Assembly (NCBI RefSeq): GCF_000421705.1
Contig: NZ_ATXN01000007.1
Coordinates: forward strand, 62,001-126,000
Direction of reading: 5' to 3'
Length of the DNA stretch: 64,000 nt
From: Brevundimonas naejangsanensis DSM 23858
GTDB taxonomy: Bacteria; Pseudomonadota; Alphaproteobacteria; Caulobacterales; Caulobacteraceae
A program made the position numbers and the translations under genes. This document shows, in pieces, positions 18,179-27,298 of the stretch. The notes beneath the pieces were generated by a model. The model ran no database searches, was not told the DNA's origin, and saw only the letters and a program-made list of their open reading frames with translations. Position 1 is the stretch's first letter, and each line of letters opens with the position of its first letter.

Positions 18179-20995
18179 CTACGCCAGCGGCGGCGCGGTG
18201 AAGGCGTCGGCGGCCTCGCGGGCCTTGCGGCGTTCGACAGCCGACAGGGCGGGCGTCAGGCGCTGCACCGAGGCCAAGGCCTGCTGATCGCCGCGACGGG
18301 CCGCGATCATGTACCATTTGAAGGCTTCGGTGCGATTGGCGGCGACGCCCTGATCGCCCTGCTCCAGCATCTTGGCGACGTTGTACTGGCTGTCGACGCG
18401 TCCGGCCTCGGCGGCCTTCTTCAGCCAGGTCAGGGCGTCCGGCCCGCTCTTGGCGCCGCCCACCCCGTCATAAAGCTGCATGGCGTAATGGTGCATGGCC
18501 TTGGCGTCGCCGCCCTCGGCCGCACGACGGGCCCAGGCGCGCGCCTCGGCGTCATCGACCGCCAGCCCGGCCTGACCTTCCTGATAGAGCATGGCCAGAC
18601 GCAGTTGCGCCGGCGCATAGCCCAGATTGGCCGCACGCGTCAGCGGTTCGACGCCCGCCTCGTCGCCGTTGTTCAGCATCAGACTGGCGCGAGCGAACAA
18701 AGAGGCCCCCTCCATCGCAGCCGCCTCGGGCGACGGCACGGCCTCGGTCGGCACGGCGTCCAGCGCCACAGCGGCGATAGGCGCATCCAGCCCGGCTTCC
18801 GCATCCGCTGTACCCGCCGCAACGCCGGGCACGCTCACGCCGGGGAAGCGCAGGCCCGCGCCCTCGGCCACCTGCAGGCTGGCGTAGCCGCCGCCGACCA
18901 CCAGGGCCGCCACGGCCGAGGCGCCCATGGCCTTGCGCATGGTCGAGCCCTGACGGCCCGCCTGCTTGTCCAGACGCTCCTGCAGCTTGGACTTGCCGCC
19001 GCGCTTCTTGAGACCGAAGCCGGAGCGGGCGCCGTCATCGGCGGCCTCAGGCGCCATCGCGGCGCGCGCCGCGTCCAGCACGTCGCGCGTCGTCGTCGGC
19101 TCCTCGGCGACCGTCGCACGCGGCGCGGGATCGACGAACTCCAGTTCCGCCGCAAAACCGTCGTCATCGTCCAGCGTCAACGGACGGTCACCCGCCGTCG
19201 CGGCGCCCGTTTCGGGACGGGCGAAGACATCGGCCGCCGGATCTTCGAACGCCGCCAGAATGTCGCTGATGTCAGCGCCGCCAAAGGCGTCCGGCGCATG
19301 GAGCGAAGATGAGTCCGATGCGGTCTCGGCGGGCGCTCGGCCGAACGGCGCCGCGCTCTGTCCCGGCTCCAGGAAATCGGCTTCGAGCGGGTCGGCGAAG
19401 ACGCCGTCGTCCGGATGGCGTTCAGTCTGGGTCGGGAAGGGTTCGGCCTGAACGGCGCCCGCCAGCGGGTCCTGCGACCAGGGCTCGACCGGGTCGGAGA
19501 AAGCGGCCGCGCGCCAGTCGCCGCTGGGGCTCTCAGCGGGGGTCCAGGGCGCGGGTTCAGCGCTTTCCAACGGAACGTCGCGGCGTTCGGTGCGACCGGC
19601 GCGCTGCTCGATGCTGTCGCGAGCCTCGGCCAGCAGGCGCGCCGTGCGCTCCTCGCTCTGACGCATCCGTTCAGCCAGGTCGCCCGAGGCGCGCTCGTGG
19701 CGCTGATGCATCTTGTCGGTGCTTTCCGCCAGACGGCGGCCGATGTCGTCCAGCGCCTGGGCCGAGCGGCGCTCGGACTGGGCGATGCGTTCGCCGAGCC
19801 TGTCGGAAATACGGGCGATCTCTCCGCCCAGCCGCTCCAGCGCCAGGGCGTGCTGATCATCAGCCTGGGTCAAGCGCTGATCGACCGCCTGGGCGTGGCG
19901 GGCCAGATCGCGCTCCAGCTTCTGCTCCAGCGCGGCGACACGCATGTCGGACGCCCCTGCGCCTCCCGCCTCTACCTTCTCGACCCGACCGTTGAGGTTG
20001 CGGGCGATGCGCATGATCTCGCGGCCCATGCCCTCGACGGCGACGACCGAGCGCTGCTCGGCGGCGCGGGCCTGATCGCCGATGGCGGCCAGTGCGCGCT
20101 CGATCCGTTCGACGCGTCCTTCGGTCTCGGCCGCATCCAGACGACGCATCATCTCGGCGCGGCTGGATTCGACCTGCCGGCTCAGGCTCTCGGCCAGCTT
20201 TTCAAAGCGCGATCCTTCGCGCGCATGATCCGGCTCGATGCGGCGCTCGGCGTCGCGCATCCGCAGGTCCAGCGCGGCGAACGACCGCTCCAGCCCCTTC
20301 AGGGCTTCGGAGGTCTGCGACTGGGCGTCGTCCAGACGCGCGCCGACCTGCGACAGCAGCGAGGTTCCAGCGCCCGGCCCGACCGCCTTCTCGACGGCCT
20401 CGATGCGGTCGCGCAGTTCGCTGACGCCCGCCCGCTGGCGCTCGTCCATTTCATACAGGCGGGTGGAGACGGCGGTCAGGGCCGCGTCCAGCCTGTCTAG
20501 CCCCTCGCGCGCTTCGGTTCCGGCGTCCTGCTCCAGACGGCGCAGACGACGATGACCTTCGCGCAGTTCCTCGGCGATGTCGTCGATGCGGCGCGCCTTG
20601 ACCGCCTCGGCCTCGTCCTGCGTCTCCAGCCGACGCACCAGACCGGCCACGGCCTGATCAATGCCCTGAATGGCCAGGGTCGAGCGACGTTCGGCCGCCT
20701 CCAGACGCTCGGCGATCACTTCCAGCGAAGCGCCCATCCTGCCCATGCTTTCATGGCGGCCTTCATCGCCATAGACGTCGTCCAGACGGCGCGAGCGGCT
20801 GCGGCGGTCATAGGGGTCAGGAATGGGCGACCGACGCGGCAGGGTGGCGACGCCGTCGTCCTCGTCCGGCTCGTCCATGATCATCGAATTCAGCCACTCG
20901 CCCAGGGTCATGCCCGAGCGACGCGCCAGATCCTTGGCGATCTCGCGCGCCTTGGGGTCGATGCCCTTCACGCTCCACGGCGCCGCTGCGGTCAC
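18179..20995 (-). CDS. podJ: PodJ-like polar localisation factor
   Basis: 938 residues. Start is GTG 20995 with GGGAGG seven bases upstream. The N-terminus (SVKGIDPKAREIAKDLARRSGMTLGEWLNSMI) is the block shared by PodJ proteins. Residues about 85-480 are a long coiled coil, followed by an acidic, proline-rich stretch, a basic patch (LKKRGGKSKLQERLDKQ), a single membrane span at about 685-705 and periplasmic Sel1 repeats (APAQLRLAMLYQEGQAGL, AMHHYAMQLYDGVGG, SQYNVAKMLEQGDQG). In Caulobacter PodJ marks the new pole and recruits PleC, pilus and holdfast factors. The Caulobacter protein ends in a peptidoglycan-binding domain; here the chain stops soon after the Sel1 repeats. Confidence 0.8.
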   Translation of the reverse strand: MTAAAPWSVKGIDPKAREIAKDLARRSGMTLGEWLNSMIMDEPDEDDGVATLPRRSPIPDPYDRRSRSRRLDDVYGDEGRHESMGRMGASLEVIAERLEAAERRSTLAIQGIDQAVAGLVRRLETQDEAEAVKARRIDDIAEELREGHRRLRRLEQDAGTEAREGLDRLDAALTAVSTRLYEMDERQRAGVSELRDRIEAVEKAVGPGAGTSLLSQVGARLDDAQSQTSEALKGLERSFAALDLRMRDAERRIEPDHAREGSRFEKLAESLSRQVESSRAEMMRRLDAAETEGRVERIERALAAIGDQARAAEQRSVVAVEGMGREIMRIARNLNGRVEKVEAGGAGASDMRVAALEQKLERDLARHAQAVDQRLTQADDQHALALERLGGEIARISDRLGERIAQSERRSAQALDDIGRRLAESTDKMHQRHERASGDLAERMRQSEERTARLLAEARDSIEQRAGRTERRDVPLESAEPAPWTPAESPSGDWRAAAFSDPVEPWSQDPLAGAVQAEPFPTQTERHPDDGVFADPLEADFLEPGQSAAPFGRAPAETASDSSSLHAPDAFGGADISDILAAFEDPAADVFARPETGAATAGDRPLTLDDDDGFAAELEFVDPAPRATVAEEPTTTRDVLDAARAAMAPEAADDGARSGFGLKKRGGKSKLQERLDKQAGRQGSTMRKAMGASAVAALVVGGGYASLQVAEGAGLRFPGVSVPGVAAGTADAEAGLDAPIAAVALDAVPTEAVPSPEAAAMEGASLFARASLMLNNGDEAGVEPLTRAANLGYAPAQLRLAMLYQEGQAGLAVDDAEARAWARRAAEGGDAKAMHHYAMQLYDGVGGAKSGPDALTWLKKAAEAGRVDSQYNVAKMLEQGDQGVAANRTEAFKWYMIAARRGDQQALASVQRLTPALSAVERRKAREAADAFTAPPLA

Positions 20996-20996
20996 T

Positions 20997-21146
20997 GATT
21001 CGCCTCCCGACCCATGGCGCGAACGGTATCCTTCCAGATAAAGCGTGTAAACGTGTCGTTAACCGCAAGATGTGGCGCCTCGTCACGAAACGCCGACGGC
21101 AGCCGACACGGCGCTGATGCGCCTGACATGGTTAATGCCGCGTTTA
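20997..21146 (-). promoter_or_regulatory. podJ control region: GANTC site and two CtrA-like boxes
   Basis: GATTC/GAATC (20997-21001) lies between the podJ ribosome site and GTG, and is a CcrM methylation target. TAAA-N7-TTAA (21048-21062) and TTAA-N7-TTTA (21132-21146) each differ from the CtrA consensus TTAA-N7-TTAA at one base. The arrangement fits cell-cycle control as known for Caulobacter podJ; binding is not shown. The rest of 20996-21239 shows no other signal. Confidence 0.45.
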
Positions 21147-21239
21147 GATTAACCGCGCATCAAGAAATACGGCCAAGCTGCAGATCGTGGACAGCGGGAC
21201 GCTTGCATCCCGCCCTCGGGCGCCCCAACTGCCGCGGTC

Positions 21240-21458
21240 ATGGACGCCACGCTCACCCTGATCCTGCTGATCGCCTCCGTGGCGGTCGTCGTCTTCGCCG
21301 GATGGCGCGGAGCGCGACCGACAGACATCACCCGCGGCCCCCGCATGATGCCGTGGCGCTTCATCATGCTGCTGGCGGCTGCGCTGGTCTTCTTCCTGCT
21401 GATTCATCTGATGGCGGAGCTCAGCGGGCGCCCCCTGCCCGCCGCGCCGCCTTTCTAG
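21240..21458 (+). CDS. Small two-helix membrane protein
   Basis: 72 residues: helix one LTLILLIASVAVVVFAGW (about 5-22), a short basic cytoplasmic loop (RGPRMMPWRF) and helix two IMLLAAALVFFLLIHLMAEL (about 42-61). No family recognised with certainty. It resembles short conserved alphaproteobacterial membrane proteins; function unknown. It is divergent from podJ and 61 bases ahead of the stress-protein gene on the same strand. Confidence 0.6.
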   Translation: MDATLTLILLIASVAVVVFAGWRGARPTDITRGPRMMPWRFIMLLAAALVFFLLIHLMAELSGRPLPAAPPF

Positions 21459-21519
21459 CGGAACGCTCCGACGCCTGGCTGGTTGTCTTGTCTCCCCCGC
21501 CGACAGACAGGAGACGAGC

Positions 21520-22026
21520 GTGACCGACAGGGAACTGACGCCCCACGAAGCCGAAGAGGCTTTCTGGAAAAGCCTGAAGTCCAGCAATACCGGCATGCTG
21601 GGGCTGGACCGTCCCGGCTATCACAGCCAGCCGATGACCGCCTTTCGCGAAGCCGAAACCGGAACCATCTGGTTCTTCACCCGCGACGACACGGACCTGG
21701 CGCGCGACGCGGCCGCGCCGGGACAGACGGCCATGTTCAGCTATGGCGCCAAGGACCAGAAGGTCTGGGCCTGCATTCACGGCGCCCTCTCGGTGCACGG
21801 CCACGACCGCGAGGTCATCGAGCGTCATTGGAACCCGGTGCTGGCGGCCTGGTATCCCGAGGGCAAGGATGATCCGCGCCTGACGCTTCTGCGCTTCGAC
21901 GCGGACGACGGCCGTATCTGGGTCAGCGACGGCGGCCTGATGAAGTTCGCCTTCGAAATCGCAAAGGCCAATCTGACCAAATCCTTGCCAGACGCTGGCG
22001 ACGTGGTCGACGTCAATCTCAGCTAG
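21520..22026 (+). CDS. General stress protein 26-like flavin-binding split-barrel protein
   Basis: 168 residues of the pyridoxamine-phosphate-oxidase-like fold: SNTGMLGLDRPGYHSQPMTAF, TIWFFTRDDTDLARD, AMFSYGAKDQKVWACIHGALSV, then HWNPVLAAWYPEGKDDPRLTLLRF. Family members bind FMN/FAD or F420-like cofactors and are linked to general stress. Start is GTG 21520 with GGAG eight bases upstream. It converges on argF. True pyridoxamine oxidase (PdxH) is excluded by the different length and motifs. Confidence 0.8.
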   Translation: MTDRELTPHEAEEAFWKSLKSSNTGMLGLDRPGYHSQPMTAFREAETGTIWFFTRDDTDLARDAAAPGQTAMFSYGAKDQKVWACIHGALSVHGHDREVIERHWNPVLAAWYPEGKDDPRLTLLRFDADDGRIWVSDGGLMKFAFEIAKANLTKSLPDAGDVVDVNLS

Positions 22027-22070
22027 GCGCCTGGCCCGCCCACAAGCAGGGCGAAGCGCGTTAGGGCTTC

Positions 22071-22988
22071 CTAAAAAGCTCCGAAGCACCAGGCCAGGAC
22101 CGCCTTCTGGGCGTGGAGGCGGTTCTCGGCCTCGTCCCAGATCAGCGACTGCGGGCCGTCGATGACGGCGTCTGTCACCTCTTCGCCCCGGTGGGCGGGC
22201 AGGCAGTGCAGGAAGACGGCGTCGTCGGCAGCCTCGGCCATCAGGGCCTCGTCGACGCTATAGGGCTCGAAGGCCGCCAGCCGGGCCTCATAGTCCTGAT
22301 CCCCCATCGACACCCAGGTATCGGTGACGATGACGTCGGCGCCCTTGACCGCCTCGCGCGGGTCGCTGGTCAGGTGGACGCGGGCGCCGCCCTTTTCCAG
22401 ATCGCGCAGGTCGGGGTGGTATTCCGCCGGGCAGGCGACGTGCAGGTGGAAGCCGAACTTGGGCGCGGCGTGCATGAAGCTGTGGCAGACGTTGTTGCCG
22501 TCGCCGATCCAGGCGATCGTCTTGCCCTCGATCGGGCCGCGATGCTCCTCGATGGTCATCAGGTCGGCCAGGATCTGGCACGGGTGGCTGCGGTCGGTCA
22601 GGCCGTTGACGACCGGTACGGTCGAGACGCGGGCGAAGCGCTCGACGTCCTCATGGTCGTTGGCGCGGATCATAACGGCGTCGACCATGCGCGACAGGAC
22701 GCGGGCGGTGTCCTCGACCGGCTCTCCTCGACCCAGTTGCATGTCCGAGGCGGTGGCGATGATGGACGCGCCGCCCAGTTGGCGGATGGCGGCGTCAAAG
22801 CTGAAGCGGGTGCGCGTCGAGTTCTTCTCGAAGATCATGGCCAGCACGCGATCCTTGCCCGGCGCGTCGGCGTCGGCGCGGCCCTGAGGCCAGCCCTTGC
22901 GCGCGCGCTTGCGGGCGTGGGCGTCGTCCAGAATGGCGCGCAGATCAGCCGCGTCCAGGCGGTGGATGTCGAGGAAGTGACGAACCAT
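22071..22988 (-). CDS. argF: Ornithine carbamoyltransferase
   Basis: Cytoplasmic enzyme of arginine synthesis joining carbamoyl phosphate and ornithine to citrulline. 305 residues from ATG 22988 ([16 protein letters not shown]); the longer open frame runs back into a repeat and is not real. Carbamoyl-phosphate motif STRTR at about 57-61, [11 protein letters not shown] in the middle and the ornithine/catalytic [10 protein letters not shown] near 265. It is the second gene after argD, with a palindromic repeat in the 130-base gap. The 44 bases to the convergent stress gene hold no clear terminator. Confidence 0.95.
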   Translation of the reverse strand: MVRHFLDIHRLDAADLRAILDDAHARKRARKGWPQGRADADAPGKDRVLAMIFEKNSTRTRFSFDAAIRQLGGASIIATASDMQLGRGEPVEDTARVLSRMVDAVMIRANDHEDVERFARVSTVPVVNGLTDRSHPCQILADLMTIEEHRGPIEGKTIAWIGDGNNVCHSFMHAAPKFGFHLHVACPAEYHPDLRDLEKGGARVHLTSDPREAVKGADVIVTDTWVSMGDQDYEARLAAFEPYSVDEALMAEAADDAVFLHCLPAHRGEEVTDAVIDGPQSLIWDEAENRLHAQKAVLAWCFGAF

Positions 22989-22996
22989 GACCAAGC

Positions 22997-23113
22997 CTTC
23001 TCCCTCCCCTTGATGGGGTGGTCCCGCAGGGACCGGGCGGGGGCGGCTCTGCGGAAATCTGGATGTAGAATAAAACGGCCCCACCGGCCCTCCCCATGAC
23101 GGGGAGGGAGAAG
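22997..23113. repeat. CTCCCTCCCC-family intergenic repeat between argD and argF
   Basis: Inverted ends CTTCTCCCTCCCC (22997-) and GGGGAGGGAGAAG (-23113) enclose inner elements TGGTCCCGCAGGGACCGGG and GGCCCCACCGGCCC. Being inside the argDF operon, it will form a long hairpin in the message. The same family is at 46598-46770 and 63594-63816. Confidence 0.85.
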
Positions 23114-23118
23114 CAACG

Positions 23119-24309
23119 TCAGCCCGCGACCTTGGTGCGGGCGAACTCGCAGGCCTTCTCGAACTTCTCGACCGCCTCGCGGGCTTCTTCGAGGGTGATA
23201 TTCAGCGGCGGCAGGACACGGACCAGATTGTCTCCGCCGCCCGCGACCAACAGCTTGGCCTCGTCGCGCGCCCAGCCCATGAACTCGCGGTTGTTCGGGA
23301 CCAGTTTGACGCCCAGCAGCAAACCCTTGCCGCGCACTTCGACGATCACGTCGGGGAAGCGTTCGGCCAAACCATGAAGCTGCTGCTTCAGATAGCCGGC
23401 GACCTCATTGACGTTGTTCAGGATGGCGTCCGACGACACCTCGTCGAAGGCCGCCTTGCCGACCGCCATCGCCAGCGGGTTGCCGCCGAAGGTCGAGCCG
23501 TGAACGCCGACCGTCATGCCCTTGGCCGCCTCGGCCGTAGCCAGGCAGGCGCCGATGGGGAAGCCGCCGCCCAGAGCCTTGGCGATCGCCATGATGTCCG
23601 GGGTCATGCCGGCCCATTCGTGGGCCCACAGCTTGCCGGTCCGGCCCATGCCGCACTGGACTTCGTCGAAGATGATCAGGACGCCGTACTTGTCCGCCAT
23701 CTCGCGCATCCAGCGCAGATCTTCCTCAGGCGTGGCGCGGCACCCGCCTTCGCCCTGAACCGGCTCAAGAACAATGGCGGCGGCGTTCGGGTTCTCGAAA
23801 GCGGCGGTCAGGGCGTCCTTGTCGCCCCACTTCAGCTGATGGAAACCCTCCATCTTGGGGCCGAAGCCCTCGGTGTAGCTGGGGTTGGCCGCAGCGTTGA
23901 TGGCGCCGTAGGTGCGGCCGTGGAACGAGCCGTCGAAACCGTAGATGTCGATACGCTCAGGCTGGCCGTTGGCGACGTGATATTTGCGCGCCGTCTTCAG
24001 AGCGCACTCGATCGCCTCGGTCCCCGAGTTGGTGAAGAAGACGACGTCGGCGAAGGACTTGGCGCACAGATCGTCGGCCAGGGCGTCCTGCCCCGGAATC
24101 TTGAAGATGTTGGAGACGTGCCACAGCTTCTCGGCCTGATCCTTGACCGCCTGCACCAGCTTGGGGTGGGCGTGGCCCAGGGCATTGGTCGAAATGCCCG
24201 AGACGCAGTCCAGATATTCGGTCCCGTCAGTGGACCACAGGCGGACGCCCTGGCCGCGCTCCACTTCCAGCGGCGCGCGATTGTAGACACCCATCAGATG
24301 ACCGGACAC
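23119..24309 (-). CDS. argD: Acetylornithine/succinyldiaminopimelate aminotransferase
   Basis: PLP enzyme transferring an amino group from glutamate to N-acetylglutamate semialdehyde in arginine synthesis (and often to the DapC substrate in lysine synthesis). 396 residues; class-III aminotransferase motifs [47 protein letters not shown] and the PLP lysine in [11 protein letters not shown]. The GTG at 24309 has GGAG eight bases upstream, better than the ATG at 24294. First gene of argD-argF. The window also holds dapE, so the dual role would feed that pathway. Confidence 0.95.
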   Translation of the reverse strand: MSGHLMGVYNRAPLEVERGQGVRLWSTDGTEYLDCVSGISTNALGHAHPKLVQAVKDQAEKLWHVSNIFKIPGQDALADDLCAKSFADVVFFTNSGTEAIECALKTARKYHVANGQPERIDIYGFDGSFHGRTYGAINAAANPSYTEGFGPKMEGFHQLKWGDKDALTAAFENPNAAAIVLEPVQGEGGCRATPEEDLRWMREMADKYGVLIIFDEVQCGMGRTGKLWAHEWAGMTPDIMAIAKALGGGFPIGACLATAEAAKGMTVGVHGSTFGGNPLAMAVGKAAFDEVSSDAILNNVNEVAGYLKQQLHGLAERFPDVIVEVRGKGLLLGVKLVPNNREFMGWARDEAKLLVAGGGDNLVRVLPPLNITLEEAREAVEKFEKACEFARTKVAG

Positions 24310-24428
24310 TTGGCAGACTCCATAAAGCGAGACGGCCCCGGCGCGACAGCGACGGGACCGCTTCAGAAAAGGGCGACGAACTTGTCAGGCTCTATTTCCC
24401 CTTAGTCAACACCGCGAGCGGCGCGAAT

Positions 24429-25343
24429 TCAGCGCAGATGCGCATCCAGTTTCTGGATCAGGGCGGCATAGGTCCGGCCCGCCAGGTCGACAGCCTCGCC
24501 CTCGACCGCCTCCATGGCGTCGTCCTTGGAGTGGATCAGGCGGAAAACCTGCGGGACGAAGCCTTCGGCCAGGCCGTTGGCCTCGCCGCCATTGAAGGCC
24601 AGCCACATCTGATGGGCGCCGACCTCGTCCTGAAAGCCCAATGAGACCACCGGCGCGCCCGCCGCCGAGAAGGCCCGGTCGTCCGACGGCGGATAGACGG
24701 GGAAGCCCACGCACTGCATGGCCCGCTCGGCGCACAGCTCCTGCACCGCGCGGGTGACGAAGGCCGACTGCGGCCCGTTGTTCTGACCGTACATCATGGT
24801 GTCGCCATAGGCGGCGATGTCGGAGTTCACCACGGCGGCGACGTTGGCGATCCCGTGCGCCTCGATCCACTTCCTGGCGCCGATCAAGCCCAGCTCTTCC
24901 TGATCGAAGAAGATGATGCGGATGCGGTGCGACAGCGGCGCCTCGCGCAGAATCTTGGCCGCCTCGATCAAGGCGACCACCGATCCGGCGTTGTCGATTA
25001 CGCCCTGCGACATCGTCCCATCCCGCAGCTTCACCGCGTCATAGTGGGCGGTCAGCAGGATTTCCTTCGACCCTTCGCCCAGGGTGACGACGACGTTTGA
25101 GCCCTGCATCGGCTCGCCTCGCCCGCCGCCTTCAAAGGTCTCGACGCTGGGCGTGAAACCCTCATCGCGCAACTGGCGCAGCAGCACCTCCAGCCGCGCG
25201 GCGTTCGAAGGCTGGACATAGGCCCCGACCTGCTCGCGCAGATCTGCGGCCCGGTTCTGCGCCAGCGACGGCGCGGCCGTCAGAAAGACAGCGGCCAGAC
25301 AGGCGCCGCTGACAGCGGCCTTCAGACGAAGATGAAACGACAT
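24429..25343 (-). CDS. Exported M28 family zinc peptidase
   Basis: 304 residues with a signal peptide ending near PSLAQ. Co-catalytic zinc motifs in order: [52 protein letters not shown] and RLIHSKDD. The fold is the aminopeptidase Y/PSMA-type peptidase domain, predicted periplasmic, probably releasing N-terminal residues from peptides. Upstream neighbour on the same strand is an ABC-2 permease 56 bases away; no functional link is evident. Confidence 0.88.
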   Translation of the reverse strand: MSFHLRLKAAVSGACLAAVFLTAAPSLAQNRAADLREQVGAYVQPSNAARLEVLLRQLRDEGFTPSVETFEGGGRGEPMQGSNVVVTLGEGSKEILLTAHYDAVKLRDGTMSQGVIDNAGSVVALIEAAKILREAPLSHRIRIIFFDQEELGLIGARKWIEAHGIANVAAVVNSDIAAYGDTMMYGQNNGPQSAFVTRAVQELCAERAMQCVGFPVYPPSDDRAFSAAGAPVVSLGFQDEVGAHQMWLAFNGGEANGLAEGFVPQVFRLIHSKDDAMEAVEGEAVDLAGRTYAALIQKLDAHLR

Positions 25344-25399
25344 GGCGGGGCCCCTTTCGCGAAGCCCCTCGCCTCGCGCTGAACGCCCTGCTTAAAACG

Positions 25400-26227
25400 T
25401 CAGCTCTTCAGCCGCCAGCCCGAACGGAACACCAGCCAACAGGCCGCGCCCATGACCACGGTCAGCACGGCGCTCATGACCACGCCGACCATCAGACTGC
25501 CTTCCGCGTGGCCGATGAACCCCGCCCTGAAGCCGTCGATCAGGTAGAAGAAGGGGTTGAACTTGCTAATGCTGGCGAAGGGCTCAGGCAGGCTGTCGAT
25601 CAGGTAGAAGGTGCCCGACAGGAAGGTCATCGGCATGACCACGAAGTTCTGCACCGCCGACAGATGGTCGAACTTCTCCGACCACAGACCCGCCAGCACC
25701 CCCATCATGCCCATCAGCAGGGAGGCGATCAGGCCGAACCAGACGATCAGGGCGATGTTGGCCAGACCCAGCTTGGCAAACGGCATGACGCAGATCGCCG
25801 TCACCAGGCCGACCGCCACCCCGCGCGTCGCCGCCCCAAGGGTGAAGCCGATGGTCAGTTCCAGCGGGCTGAGCGGCGGGGTCAGGAAGTCGGTCGCCGT
25901 GCCCATGATCTTGGCCTGAATCAGGCTGGACGAGGCGTTGGCGAAGGCGTTCTGAAGGATGGCCATCATGATCAGGCCCGGCGCGACGAACTCGGCGAAG
26001 GGCGTGCCGTGCAGCGGCGGCCGGGCGCCCTTCAGCGCCACCACGAAGACCATCATGTAGAGCAGGGTCGTCACCACCGGCGCCGCCACCGTCTGGGCGC
26101 CCACCTTCCAGAAACGACGGACCTCCTTCAGGTAGAGGGTGCGCAAGCCCACCCAGTTGATCCCGTCGTAGCGGCGGGGCTGGGGGAGGCCATGAGGGGC
26201 GTCGGAACCGGCGGTCAGGTGCGTCAT
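25400..26227 (-). CDS. ABC-2 type transporter permease without its ATPase
   Basis: 275 residues: a cytoplasmic N-terminus (to about 40), then six membrane helices of the ABC-2 permease fold, with LKEVRRFWKVGAQTVAAPVVTTLLYM at the amphipathic entry, LIQAKIMGTATDFLTPPLSPLEL in the middle, and NPFFYLIDGFRAGFIG near the end. Resembles the YadH-like permeases of lipid or drug exporters. No ATP-binding subunit is encoded in this window next to it, so its partner must be elsewhere. Confidence 0.87.
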   Translation of the reverse strand: MTHLTAGSDAPHGLPQPRRYDGINWVGLRTLYLKEVRRFWKVGAQTVAAPVVTTLLYMMVFVVALKGARPPLHGTPFAEFVAPGLIMMAILQNAFANASSSLIQAKIMGTATDFLTPPLSPLELTIGFTLGAATRGVAVGLVTAICVMPFAKLGLANIALIVWFGLIASLLMGMMGVLAGLWSEKFDHLSAVQNFVVMPMTFLSGTFYLIDSLPEPFASISKFNPFFYLIDGFRAGFIGHAEGSLMVGVVMSAVLTVVMGAACWLVFRSGWRLKS

Positions 26228-26296
26228 GCGGCCTCAGATGCGACAGGCGAGGCCGTTTCGCAAGGCGCCCGCCCTGTGGATGAAGGCCAAGAAACT

Positions 26297-26439
26297 GATT
26301 CAAATCGGGACATTAACCATACTACATATAGTTTCTGTGGACAGGTGAATTCCCACATATTGCGTGTTTTAAGAGGTGATTTACGATTAGAGGCGTGATG
26401 AGGGGCCGAAATTCGGACTCCGACACAAGATATTGAATC
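26297..26439 (+). promoter_or_regulatory. gcrA promoter region: three GANTC sites and a CtrA half-site
   Basis: GATTC at 26297-26301, GACTC at 26416-26420 and GAATC at 26435-26439 are CcrM methylation targets. TTAACCAT at about 26313-26320 is the CtrA half-site form. All lie in the 170 bases ahead of the gcrA start. Cell-cycle control of gcrA by CtrA, DnaA and methylation is known in Caulobacter; here it is inferred. Confidence 0.5.
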
Positions 26440-26462
26440 TGACGTCTCCGCAGGAGGACGAC

Positions 26463-27005
26463 ATGAACCCAGGTTGGACCGAAGACCGCGTCGGCGCGCT
26501 GAAGAAGCTGTGGCTGGAAGGCCAGTCAGCGAGCCAGATCGCCAAGGCTTTGGGCGGCGGCGTGACCCGCAACGCCGTGATCGGCAAGGTGCACCGCCTG
26601 GGCCTGTCGGGCCGGGCCGCCCCCTCGCAGCCCGCGCGCACGACCTTCCGCCCCGCCCGTCCCCGCGCCGCCGCCCCGGCCGCGCCGGTGCAGGCCCCGT
26701 CGGCCCCGCGCCGCATCGAGGCCGTCGCCCCGCGCCCGATCGCCGCCGCCGCGCCGCAGTCGCCCGCCCCGGCCCCCGCGCCGGAACTGCCGGGCACCGC
26801 CACCGTGCTGACCCTGGGCGCACACATGTGCAAATGGCCGATCGGCGACCCGTCGACCAGCGACTTCAGCTTCTGCGGCCGTCGCGCCTCGGAAGGCGTC
26901 TATTGCGTCGAACACGCCCGCGTCGCCTACCAGCCCCAGGTCCGCAAGAGCGCCAGCAAGGACGCCTCCTCCGACCTGGCCCGCAGCCTGCGCAGGTACA
27001 TCTAG
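26463..27005 (+). CDS. gcrA: Cell-cycle regulator GcrA
   Basis: 180 residues from ATG 26463 with an AGGAGG ribosome site. The N-terminal helix-turn-helix (about 1-45: GWTEDRVGALKKLWLEGQSASQIAKALGG, RNAVIGKVHRLGLSGR) binds DNA at methylated GANTC sites. A long Ala/Pro/Arg linker (about 50-115) precedes the sigma70-interaction domain with CKWPIGDP, DFSFCGR, YCVEHARVAY. The pattern of three Cys and one His could bind a metal. GcrA recruits RNA polymerase to methylated promoters during S phase, with targets including division and polarity genes such as podJ. Confidence 0.95.
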   Translation: MNPGWTEDRVGALKKLWLEGQSASQIAKALGGGVTRNAVIGKVHRLGLSGRAAPSQPARTTFRPARPRAAAPAAPVQAPSAPRRIEAVAPRPIAAAAPQSPAPAPAPELPGTATVLTLGAHMCKWPIGDPSTSDFSFCGRRASEGVYCVEHARVAYQPQVRKSASKDASSDLARSLRRYI

Positions 27006-27008
27006 ATC

Positions 27009-27138
27009 TGCTATCGCTCGCCGCGCGGCGGCTCACTGCTTGAGCAGGGAGTTCGCTACGCGGCGACGCGGTCGCTCGCTGCTTGAGCTTTAAGGCCTGC
27101 TACCGCTCGCCACGCGGCGGTTCGCTACTTGAGCAGCC
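27009..27138. repeat. Three clustered copies of the CTCAAGCAG-family palindrome
   Basis: Units at 27009-27046, 27051-27089 and 27095-27138, all in the orientation where CTATCG or CTACCG comes first and CTGCTTGAG (CTACTTGAG in the last) comes last. Each is a hairpin with a variable GC stem in between. The cluster directly follows the gcrA stop codon. Confidence 0.8.
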
Positions 27139-27265
27139 GCCGCGTCGTCGCCTTTCGGCCCCACGGCCGACACGAACGCCCCCTAGAGGGGCCGCCGTCC
27201 GCCCCGCCGGTTTCCTGCGGGCTCCGGGGCGGGACTGCGGTTCTCCGGGTTGACGCAGTCCCATC
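27139..27265 (+). other. Structured GC-rich non-coding interval after gcrA
   Basis: Successive hairpins are possible: CGGCC/GGCCG around 27157, CCCCTAGAGGGG around 27181, CCGCCCC/GGGGCGG around 27200-27232, and a perfect nine-base stem GGGACTGCG (27231-27239) with CGCAGTCCC (27254-27262). They run straight into a terminator. This could be the structured 3' UTR of gcrA or a small RNA; no known RNA family was recognised and there is no credible ORF. Confidence 0.4.
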
Positions 27266-27296
27266 CCCCTCGGCTCTGGCAAGGGGTTTTTTATTT
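27266..27296 (+). terminator. Intrinsic terminator after gcrA and the structured interval
   Basis: CCCCT (27266-27270) pairs with AGGGG (27282-27286), 11-base loop, followed by TTTTTTATTT. The T run is unusually good for this genome. Confidence 0.7.
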
Positions 27297-27298
27297 GA

